Assembly (NCBI GenBank): GCA_009925905.1
Contig: RFPZ01000032.1
Span: forward strand, 1 to 13,906
Reading direction: 5' to 3'
Length of the DNA: 13,906 nt
DNA from: Candidatus Aquidulcis frankliniae
GTDB taxonomy: Bacteria > Chloroflexota > Limnocylindria > Limnocylindrales > Limnocylindraceae
Shown here: piece by piece, positions 1 through 5,475 of the stretch
Numbering within the stretch: position 1 is the first letter of the stretch
How the letters are laid out: each line of letters begins with the position of its first letter
Notes under the pieces: model-generated
What the model saw: the letters and a program-made list of their open reading frames with translations, nothing else
Told to the model about the DNA's origin: nothing
Databases searched by the model: none
Program-made: the position numbers and the translations under genes

Positions 1-606
1 GGGCGCATCAACTTGTGCGCTCTCTTCGGTGGCGACGACAGCGCTCGCCTCGGCCACCTCGGCGGCGGGTGCTTCAGCGACCACTTCTGCTGCGGTTGCT
101 GCGGCAGCGGACTCTTCAGCAGCGACGGCTGCGGCGGTAGCGGCTGCTTCGGCCTCTTCGGCAGCAACAACGGCAGCGGCAGCAGCGATCACGGCATCAG
201 CCTCGTCCTTGATGGCCTTCTTCGCGGCGGCCTTTACTTCGTTCTTGGCAATGTCGGTGGCGCTATCGCGGCGCTCGCGGAGCGACGACTGCTTGCCAAC
301 ACGATCACGGAGGAAGTAAAGCTGGGCTCGGTTGGAGACACCATGTCGGACCACTTCGATCTTCTCGATGCGTGGGCTATGCACCTTGAAGGTTCGCTCA
401 ACGCCAACGCCTGAGGCGATACGTCGAACGGTAATGTTCAAGCCAAGTCCGCCGCCGCGCAGGCGCATGACGGTGCCCTCGAAAACCTGAATGCGCTCTC
501 GGTTCCCTTCAACGACCTTAGCCGACACCTTAACGGTGTCACCGGTCTTGATCTCCGGGAGATCGCTCTTCATCTGGGCGTCGGTCAGCGTGCGGATCAG
601 ATCCAT
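1..606 (-). CDS. rplS: 50S ribosomal protein L19 (C-terminus cut by window edge)
   Basis: Large-subunit ribosomal protein at the 30S/50S interface. The reading frame starts at ATG 606, preceded by GGAG at 614-617 with 7 nt spacing, and is still open at base 1, giving at least 202 codons. Residues 1 to about 115 are a clear L19 core: an N-terminal MDLIRTL segment, the KTGDTV strand, VFEGTVMRLRGGG, the SGVGVERTF stretch, HSPRIEKIEVVR and RRAQLYFLRDR-type ending (here NRAQLYFLRDR). After that comes a short lysine-containing helix and then more than 70 residues made almost only of Ala, Glu and Val. Family members are normally about 115-120 residues, so the tail is unusual. It is the last gene seen of the rpsP-khpA-rimM-trmD-rplS set, 89 nt beyond trmD. 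Its true end is outside the window. Confidence 0.97.
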   Translation of the reverse strand, partial: MDLIRTLTDAQMKSDLPEIKTGDTVKVSAKVVEGNRERIQVFEGTVMRLRGGGLGLNITVRRIASGVGVERTFKVHSPRIEKIEVVRHGVSNRAQLYFLRDRVGKQSSLRERRDSATDIAKNEVKAAAKKAIKDEADAVIAAAAAVVAAEEAEAAATAAAVAAEESAAAATAAEVVAEAPAAEVAEASAVVATEESAQVDAP

Positions 607-623
607 GATTAGTCTCCGTGGTG

Positions 624-642
624 GCCGACAGAGCCTGTCGGC
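624..642 (-). promoter_or_regulatory. Perfect hairpin in the rplS leader
   Basis: GCCGACAG (624-631) and CTGTCGGC (635-642) form an 8-bp perfect stem with a 3-nt AGC loop, in the 89-nt gap between trmD and rplS and 6 nt upstream of the rplS ribosome binding site. There is no U-tract, so it is not a standard intrinsic terminator. It could be an attenuator, an mRNA 5'-end stabiliser or an L19/L19-mRNA control element. Its function is inferred; only the pairing is seen. Confidence 0.55.
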
Positions 643-652
643 GCGGGCGGTG

Positions 653-661
653 AGAATAGCA
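653..661 (-). promoter_or_regulatory. Possible extended -10 promoter for rplS
   Basis: On the minus strand TGC-TATTCT forms an extended -10 (TGn plus a TAnnnT hexamer; hexamer at 653-658). Upstream there is no convincing -35, which extended -10 promoters can do without. A start about 7 nt downstream (near 646) would put the 624-642 hairpin almost at the 5' end of the transcript. This would give L19 expression independent of the upstream operon. It rests on one short motif. Confidence 0.3.
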
Positions 662-695
662 CAGCCTTCAGAGGCCTCCTCACAGGCGACGTCCC

Positions 696-1406
696 TTAGG
701 AGCCGTGGCTCCCCTTTGCAGGCTTGGTGAGGTCGGGGCGCTGGCGTTCGGTGCGGCGGACCGCCTCCTCGCGCCGCCAGGCGGCTACCCCGGCATGATT
801 CCCTGAGAGAAGGATTTCGGGGACGCTTACCCCTCGAAATTCAGCCGGACGGGTGAACTGGGGGTACTCCAGCAGATCGCCAGAGAACGACTCCTCTGAA
901 AGCGATGCTGCATCAATGGCTCCTGGCACGAGACGCAGGATTGCGTCACAGAGGACGATCGCCGCCGGCTCACCCCCAGATAGGACGAAGTCACCGAGAC
1001 TCAGCTCCAGATCCACGAAGGCGCGAACTCGGTCATCTACCCCTTCGTATCGCCCACAAACGATGATCAGGTGCGAGGCCGCAGCAAGTGAGCGAACGCG
1101 TGGCTGCCGAAGGCGTTCACCGCCAGCGTCAAAGAGGATGACGGTTGAATCTGGGCCGCGTAGCGCTTCAATCGCATCGACAAGTGGCTCTGGGCGCAAC
1201 AGCATCCCTGCCCCACCACCGTACGGCTCATCGTCAACCGAGCGGTGCTTACCGATCCCCCACGTCCGCAGGTCATGACATACCAGCGTGGCGAGGCCGC
1301 GCTCAAGGGCCCGCGCAGGAATGCTCGCGGAGAGGGCCGACATAATCGTCTCCGGGAAGAGCGAGATCACATCGATTTTCAACACTGGTGTCGCAGCATC
1401 ACTCAT
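696..1406 (-). CDS. trmD: tRNA (guanine-N1-)-methyltransferase TrmD
   Basis: SAM-dependent enzyme that methylates N1 of G37 next to the anticodon, preventing +1 frameshifts. The 236-residue product has the SPOUT trefoil-knot motifs: DDEPYGGGAGM (58-68), GRYEGVD (118-124), GDFVLSGGE (138-146), LLEYPQFTRP (178-187) and LLSGNH (199-204). The Arg matching E. coli R154 is present (R158). The catalytic Asp169 of E. coli, in the motif EDSF, is Glu172 here (EESF), a conservative but unusual change. The C-terminal domain is short: the protein ends about 30 residues after SGNH, against roughly 50 in E. coli, and there is an N-terminal extension of about 9 residues. The ATG at 1406 overlaps the rimM TGA by 4 nt (ATGA), so translation is coupled to rimM. 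Confidence 0.96.
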   Translation of the reverse strand: MSDAATPVLKIDVISLFPETIMSALSASIPARALERGLATLVCHDLRTWGIGKHRSVDDEPYGGGAGMLLRPEPLVDAIEALRGPDSTVILFDAGGERLRQPRVRSLAAASHLIIVCGRYEGVDDRVRAFVDLELSLGDFVLSGGEPAAIVLCDAILRLVPGAIDAASLSEESFSGDLLEYPQFTRPAEFRGVSVPEILLSGNHAGVAAWRREEAVRRTERQRPDLTKPAKGSHGS

Positions 1407-2044
1407 GCCCCACCCGCCCGAGGCTTCGTAGGGCGCTGTTTCGGACGGCGCGATGCCTTCGCGGCACGGAGCGAAGCGACGCTGCCTGGAGTCTTCTGTG
1501 GGCCACGGCGACGTGGTGCCTTGGCCGCCCGAACCGTGAGCTCTGAGCCGGCGAGGTCTGCGACAATACGACCTTCGCGCGGCGCAAACTCCACAATCAC
1601 AGAAGCGACGGCGGGAAGGTCAATCTCTCCCCCGTCCGGTGTGTGGACGATATACACCTCGGCTCCACCGGCGCGATACAGATCATGAATCTCTCCGATC
1701 ACGACGCCCTGCGGGTCGCGGACCGTGATGCCGACCACTTCGTCCCAGAGCACACGTTCTGGTGGGATCTGCGCTTCGGCAGCGGGGATCGTGAGATATG
1801 CGCCAACGAGGCGCTCACCTGCGAGTCGACTCTGCACTTCACCGAAGCGAACAAAGAGACCTGGCGAACTCGGGGTCACTTCGAGCAGTGTGAGGACGCG
1901 GTCAGAACCCTCAACAAAAAGGCGCGCACCAGGAGCAAAGCGCAGTTCAGGGGTGTCCGTTAGGACTTCGAGTCGAAGGGAGCCGTCAAGACCGCGAACA
2001 CCGCGAACCTGCGCGACGCGCAGATTCGTCGACGAATCAGCCAA
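1403..2044 (-). CDS. rimM: 16S rRNA processing protein RimM with basic C-terminal tail
   Basis: Assembly factor for the 30S head that binds S19 and helps mature 16S rRNA. The N-terminal domain (about 8-90) has the family pattern VAQVRGVRGLDGSLRLEVLTD-like strand start and ends near LVGAYLTIPAAE. The PRC-barrel domain follows (about 97-170), opening with LWDEVVGITVRD and containing DLYRAGGAEVYIV. Residues 171-213 are an added Arg/Lys/Pro/Ala-rich tail not typical of RimM, which is usually about 165-180 residues. The only fitting start is TTG at 2044, because the next upstream frame is closed and the fold begins within 8 residues. TTG overlaps the end of khpA by 8 nt and the rimM stop overlaps the trmD start, so the three are coupled. 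Confidence 0.93.
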   Translation of the reverse strand: MADSSTNLRVAQVRGVRGLDGSLRLEVLTDTPELRFAPGARLFVEGSDRVLTLLEVTPSSPGLFVRFGEVQSRLAGERLVGAYLTIPAAEAQIPPERVLWDEVVGITVRDPQGVVIGEIHDLYRAGGAEVYIVHTPDGGEIDLPAVASVIVEFAPREGRIVADLAGSELTVRAAKAPRRRGPQKTPGSVASLRAAKASRRPKQRPTKPRAGGA

Positions 2045-2270
2045 TTTCGAGGACGTAGTTCTCTCCGGTGCGATTTGAGACCACCTTCAGCAGGCTGCGC
2101 ATTGCCTTGGCAATGCTGCCGTTGCGGCCGATCACGCGGCCCATGTCCTCTTCGTCAACGAGAAGACGCAAGATGATGGCGTCGCCGTCCTCTTCCACTT
2201 CAACGCTTACGCCGTCTGGATTATCGGCAAGCGACTTCGCGACGTACTCAACCAACTGTGCTGCTGCCAC
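2037..2270 (-). CDS. khpA: KH-domain RNA-binding protein KhpA
   Basis: Small single-KH-domain RNA-binding protein, usually encoded between rpsP and rimM. In other bacteria KhpA pairs with KhpB (Jag) and binds many transcripts; KhpB is not in this window. The 77-residue product shows LVEYVAKSLADNP at the N-terminus and the KH core VIGRNGSIAKAMRSLL, with the GxxG loop as GRNG (about 48-51), followed by a last strand NYVLEIG. The start is GTG at 2270, immediately after the rpsP TAA (2273-2271) with no gap, which implies termination-reinitiation coupling. Confidence 0.93.
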   Translation of the reverse strand: MAAAQLVEYVAKSLADNPDGVSVEVEEDGDAIILRLLVDEEDMGRVIGRNGSIAKAMRSLLKVVSNRTGENYVLEIG

Positions 2271-2771
2271 TTAGGCCTCCTCGGCGGTTGGAGCCGCCTC
2301 TGCTGGTGCCGCTTCTGACGTTGCCTCCTCGGCAACCGGCGCAGCTTCCGCGACAGGTGCATCTTCAGTAGACGCTGCATCAGTGGATGGGACGTCGGCA
2401 GCAGTTTCTGCAGCGGTCTCAGGCGCAGCTTCAACGACGACCGTTGGCTCTTCAACGACAGGTCGGGTACCAGGCTTGGTGTAACCCGGCGCCGCGGCTT
2501 TGGCCAGCGTCTTGCCTCCCATGGCGACTCCGCCGGCGCGTGCTTTGGTAATCAACTTGCCGACAACATCAGATGGCTGCGCGCCCTTGGCGATCCAGGC
2601 ATCAACCTTGGCTAGGTCAAGCACCAACGTCATTGGCTCGGTGCGTGGGTTGTAGTGGCCAAGAATTTCTAGTGAGCGACCATCTCGTGGCGAGCGCCGA
2701 TCAGTAGCAACCACGCGATACGATGGCTGTCGAGTTGCGCCCACGCGGGTCAAACGGATCCGAACACTCAT
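2271..2771 (-). CDS. rpsP: 30S ribosomal protein S16 with long acidic Ala-rich tail
   Basis: Small-subunit protein needed for 16S rRNA 5'-domain assembly. Residues 1 to about 80 are canonical S16: MSVRIRLTRVG, QPSYRVVATDRRSPRDGR, LEILGHYNP, and a DAWIAKGAQPSDVV helix. From about residue 85 a linker leads into a roughly 70-residue tail of Ala, Glu, Pro, Thr and Val with almost no basic residues. S16 is normally about 80-100 residues and this product has 166. Start ATG 2771 has GGAGG at 2783-2787, 11 nt upstream. It is the first gene after ffh, with a 119-nt hairpin-containing gap beyond the putative ffh tail. L19 in the same operon has a similar tail. Confidence 0.97.
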   Translation of the reverse strand: MSVRIRLTRVGATRQPSYRVVATDRRSPRDGRSLEILGHYNPRTEPMTLVLDLAKVDAWIAKGAQPSDVVGKLITKARAGGVAMGGKTLAKAAAPGYTKPGTRPVVEEPTVVVEAAPETAAETAADVPSTDAASTEDAPVAEAAPVAEEATSEAAPAEAAPTAEEA

Positions 2772-2818
2772 CCCTGATGCATCCTCCGAGGCGCCGCCCC
2801 TTCCGGAACGGCTGGTGG

Positions 2819-2868
2819 CCCTGGCGTTGCCAGGGGGTCAGTCCGTGAATCCTAGCCGCTCAGCGGCT
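2819..2868 (-). promoter_or_regulatory. Two GC-rich hairpins in the rpsP leader
   Basis: CCCTGGC (2819-2825) and GCCAGGG (2829-2835) form a perfect 7-bp stem with a 3-nt loop. AGCCGC (2854-2859) and GCGGCT (2863-2868) form a 6-bp stem with a TCA loop. Both lie between the ffh tail stop (2891) and the rpsP ribosome binding site (2783-2787). Neither is followed by a U-tract on the minus strand. They may end or attenuate read-through from ffh, or mediate S16 feedback. A weak TAGGAT -10-like hexamer (2849-2854) follows the first hairpin in transcription order, with no -35. Confidence 0.4.
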
Positions 2869-2890
2869 CGGGCGCATCTCTCCCCGTGGG

Positions 2891-3010
2891 CTAGCGCCGT
2901 TTGCCACCCTTTTTCGCACGCTTCTCGCGCTTCGCCGCCTTCGGGGGGATATGCCCACCCGCGTGCTTGCCGCGGAGGCCCGCCCCGCCGCCCATCAGAC
3001 GACTTGGGTC
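2891..3010 (-). other. Out-of-frame C-terminal tail of Ffh (+1 frame)
   Basis: Starting at the second base of the ffh TGA (UGAC context), the +1 frame reads 39 codons to TAG at 2893-2891. The peptide begins DPSRLMGGGAGLRGKHAGGH and ends in a strongly basic KREKRAKKGGKRR, the kind of Gly/Met then Lys-rich end seen on many bacterial Ffh proteins. Third-position GC is about 77%, consistent with coding. The frame has no start codon of its own with a ribosome binding site; it is open upstream to about 3064. A 1-nt loss from the five-base homopolymer at 3015-3019, or a +1 ribosomal frameshift, would join it to ffh and give a protein of about 415 residues. It still would not supply the missing RNA-binding helices. 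Confidence 0.6.
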
Positions 3011-4139
3011 ACCGCCCCCGGCGCGTCGCATCGGCTTGCTCGGCCATACCGCCCATTCCGGGGATCATCTTGACCACTTGCCCGATCGGCCCAAGCGACG
3101 ACATTTGGCGAAGCTGACCTAGGAGATCGTCGAAGGTCATTCCGCCACGGAGTGCGCGGGCCTCGGCAGCCTTCGCACGCACCTCAGCATCCGGCCCAGC
3201 TGCTGGTCCAATCTCAGCGTCGCGAACGCGCTCCGCCAATGTTGCAAGGTCACCCATGTCGAGAATGCGATTAGCAATGCGCTCGGGGTGGAATCGCTCC
3301 AGAGCATCAGATCGCTCACCGGTGCCCACGTAAACCACGGGGATACCTGCGCCTCCGGCAATTGATAGTGCCGCACCGCCACGTGCGTCACCATCCAACT
3401 TGGAGAGAATCAGCCCAGTTGGCTCGGCCACCGATTGGAATCCTTCAGCGATTGTCAGAGCGGACTGACCCGTCGCCGCATCGAGCACGAGAAGTCGCTC
3501 GCGCGGCTTCGTAGCATTGCGCAGGTCGCGCAACTCTTCGAGGAGCTCGCCGTCGAGGGTGGTACGTCCAGAGCTGTCGATGATGACGACATCAAGACCG
3601 AGGCGACGAGCCGCCGCGATAGCGCGCGTGCCGATGTCGGCCACCGGCGTACCAATCGGTTCCCGGTGCATTGGCACCTTGATAGCGGCAGCCAAAGTGG
3701 CGAGTTGTTCCGCTGCCGCTGGGCGTCGTGGATCTGCAGCAACGAGCATCGGACGTCGGCCATCTTTCGACAGGCGGTAGGCAAGCTTGGCCGCAGTGGT
3801 GGTCTTACCGGCACCTTGTACGCCGAGCAAGAGGATGGTTGCCGGTCGTTCGCGCAAGTCAAGTTCGCGGCCCGATCCTCCCAGCGTTTCAGTAAGCGCA
3901 CTGTGAAGGATCCCTAGCATGCGCTCCCCCGCGCCAAGCCCACCAACAATCTCACTCACTCGCGCTCGATCAGCAATGCGGTCCAGCAACTTCGCGACGA
4001 CGGGCATTGCGACATCTGCACTGATCAGAGAGGTGCGAATTTCAGCGAGACCCGCCTCAAGGTCGGCGGCACTGATTCGCCCACTCCCCGTTAGGCGGCG
4101 AAGTGAGGCCCGAAGACTGCTACCGAGCGCGTCAAACAT
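3009..4139 (-). CDS. ffh: SRP GTPase Ffh (SRP54), M domain truncated
   Basis: GTPase of the signal recognition particle, which binds signal peptides at the ribosome and pairs with FtsY. The N domain (1-90) is followed by the G domain: P-loop GVQGAGKTTTAAKLA (106-120), DPRRPAA (136-142), DSSGR (188-192, usually DTAGR), SKLDGDARGGAAL (246-258, usually TKLDGD or TKVDGD) and a VGTGERSDALERFHPERIA closing segment. The M domain starts near 333 with MTFDDLLGQLRQM and the hydrophobic KMIPGMGGM loop, then ends at residue 376. Usual length is about 430-490. The SMTPxER and SRRxRIAxGSG motifs that bind 4.5S RNA are absent from all frames. A basic tail lies in the +1 frame just after the stop. The ATG at 4139 has no ribosome binding site and sits 6 nt from a -10 hexamer, suggesting a leaderless mRNA. 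Alternatives are an assembly deletion or a genuinely altered SRP. Confidence 0.93.
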   Translation of the reverse strand: MFDALGSSLRASLRRLTGSGRISAADLEAGLAEIRTSLISADVAMPVVAKLLDRIADRARVSEIVGGLGAGERMLGILHSALTETLGGSGRELDLRERPATILLLGVQGAGKTTTAAKLAYRLSKDGRRPMLVAADPRRPAAAEQLATLAAAIKVPMHREPIGTPVADIGTRAIAAARRLGLDVVIIDSSGRTTLDGELLEELRDLRNATKPRERLLVLDAATGQSALTIAEGFQSVAEPTGLILSKLDGDARGGAALSIAGGAGIPVVYVGTGERSDALERFHPERIANRILDMGDLATLAERVRDAEIGPAAGPDAEVRAKAAEARALRGGMTFDDLLGQLRQMSSLGPIGQVVKMIPGMGGMAEQADATRRGR

Positions 4140-4145
4140 GCTTAG

Positions 4146-4173
4146 AGTGTACGCTCGCGCGATGGCAACTCAA
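4146..4173 (-). promoter_or_regulatory. Leaderless promoter of ffh
   Basis: On the minus strand TTGAGT (4168-4173) and TACACT (4146-4151) are separated by 16 nt and each match the sigma-70 consensus at 4 of 6 positions. Six bases separate the -10 from the ffh ATG at 4139, which places the expected transcription start on the A of the start codon. No Shine-Dalgarno sequence is present, consistent with a leaderless transcript. The -35 lies inside the first codons of the divergent MFS gene. Confidence 0.5.
4150..4155 (+). promoter_or_regulatory. Possible leaderless -10 of the MFS gene
   Basis: TACGCT fits TAnnnT and ends 6 nt before the MFS ATG at 4162, mirroring the ffh arrangement. It shares bases 4150-4151 with the ffh -10 on the other strand, inside the near-palindrome GAGTGTACGCTC. 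No good -35 is visible 16-18 nt upstream and there is no ribosome binding site. This is weaker than the ffh promoter. Confidence 0.3.
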
Positions 4174-5475
4174 AAACCAACCCAAACGGGGCGGGTCGGA
4201 CTCCGAGACCTACCTCCCCTCGTGCGCAGCGACGTCAACGTGTTGATCAGCGCACAGGCCATCTCAACCTACGGCTCATTCATCACCCGCGCAGCACTCC
4301 CCCTCCTCGCCATCATCGGTCTCGGCATCAACGCGGCCGAGGCCGCCGCGCTCGCCGCAGTCGATCTTGTGGCTGGGGCGCTGGTGAGCCAATTCGCGGG
4401 GGTGTGGATTGATCGACTCCCACGCAAGCCCGTCCTCATCGCAACCGACCTGTTGCGCGCGATCCTCCTGGGCACCATTCCACTCGCCGCCACGGTTTTC
4501 GGTGGCGTCACCCTTCCCCATCTGATCGCAGTCAGCGCACTTTGCGGCATGTGTGCAACAACTTTTGATATCGCCGAACGGAGCTATTTTGCTGGGCTGG
4601 TCAACTCTTCGGCACTTCGAGCCGTATTAGCCCGAACGTTGGGAATCCGAGGTGCCGCGGAGTTCTTCGGCTTCGGCTCTGCCGGACTCCTCGTTGGCGC
4701 GTTTGGAGGCCCAGCAGCTATAGGCATTGACGCACTCACCTACGTCGCATCAGCGCTTCTGATTGGGTTCCTTCGCGTTGCCGAGCCAAAGTTGCCATCG
4801 GTCTCGGCCAGGGCAAGCTTCCGTCGCGAACTCTCCGATGGGCTGAAGGCAACCTGGTCCGTGGTAATCATGCGACCACTGCTTATCTCAACCTTTGTGA
4901 TCGGTCTCTATTTTGGGCTCTTCCGTTCTTCGTACCTGCTCTTCGTCACCAATGGCCTTGGACTAGGACCCGAAACAATCGGCTTTGTCATCGCTACGGG
5001 CGGTATCGCCGCTCTCCTTGGGGGCGTGCTTACTGAACGGATCTCTAAGCTGCTGGGTGTTGGGCGTGCAATCTCCGTGAGTTTGGTGATCGTCGGATTC
5101 GGTCTCATCCTTGTGCCACTTGCGCCCGGGGCAACAGCGGTAGGGATCACCATGCTGATTGGCCACCAACTGCTCAGCGACGGATTCGAAACTGTCTGGG
5201 AAGCCAACCAGGCGGCAATTCGTGGGCGAGTACTGCCAGCTAATTACCAGGGCCGGGCCAATGCCGCTAACGATGGTGTCGGGATTCTCGGCCGCCTCCT
5301 CGGAATTATCGTCGGCGGCCTGATCGGCAGCTCCGTTGCTGGCAGCGGCGTTGCACTACTAGTGGGTGGTGGCGCATCTATCGCCGTCGGGCTCTTCGTT
5401 GCCGTCTCCCGACTGGGGAGCATCCAGTCGATCGCGCAGATTCCGGCGTCAGGCGACCGGAGGCGCGCCGAGTAA
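4162..5475 (+). CDS. MFS transporter, DHA3/EntS-like putative exporter
   Basis: The 437-residue product is a polytopic inner-membrane protein with about 12 hydrophobic segments. The first begins near residue 26 (VLISAQAISTYGSFITRAALP). The MFS motif A is present between the second and third segments as GVWIDRLPRKPVL (80-92), followed by TDLLRAI. A central hydrophilic loop (about 206-236) separates the two six-helix halves, and the C-terminus is short and cytoplasmic. The pattern resembles the EntS/MFS_3 group of drug or siderophore exporters, but substrate cannot be read from sequence. I chose ATG 4162 because upstream codons lie in ffh antisense and hydrophobicity starts soon after it; ATG 4138 is an alternative adding 8 residues. 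It is the only plus-strand gene, 22 bp from ffh, and overlaps ftsY tail to tail by 27 bp. Confidence 0.88.
   Translation: MATQKPTQTGRVGLRDLPPLVRSDVNVLISAQAISTYGSFITRAALPLLAIIGLGINAAEAAALAAVDLVAGALVSQFAGVWIDRLPRKPVLIATDLLRAILLGTIPLAATVFGGVTLPHLIAVSALCGMCATTFDIAERSYFAGLVNSSALRAVLARTLGIRGAAEFFGFGSAGLLVGAFGGPAAIGIDALTYVASALLIGFLRVAEPKLPSVSARASFRRELSDGLKATWSVVIMRPLLISTFVIGLYFGLFRSSYLLFVTNGLGLGPETIGFVIATGGIAALLGGVLTERISKLLGVGRAISVSLVIVGFGLILVPLAPGATAVGITMLIGHQLLSDGFETVWEANQAAIRGRVLPANYQGRANAANDGVGILGRLLGIIVGGLIGSSVAGSGVALLVGGGASIAVGLFVAVSRLGSIQSIAQIPASGDRRRAE

Noticed and set aside
13..414. Plus-strand reading frames at the left end (133 and 96 residues)
   Set aside because: They are antisense to rplS. 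Their Gly/Ser/Cys- or Ala/Ser-only composition comes from the GCN/GAN repeats of the L19 tail.
2772..3008. 4.5S SRP RNA gene next to ffh
   Set aside because: No SRP RNA-like apical loop or matching long stem is visible; the segment is explained by the out-of-frame Ffh tail and short hairpins.
3435..3917. 160-residue plus-strand frame inside ffh
   Set aside because: It is antisense to the conserved Ffh G domain with no start signal or recognisable fold.
3919..4161. MFS gene extended upstream into ffh
   Set aside because: The added residues are antisense to the ffh N domain, are Ser/Arg/Ala-rich with no membrane character, and the transporter begins naturally at ATG 4162.
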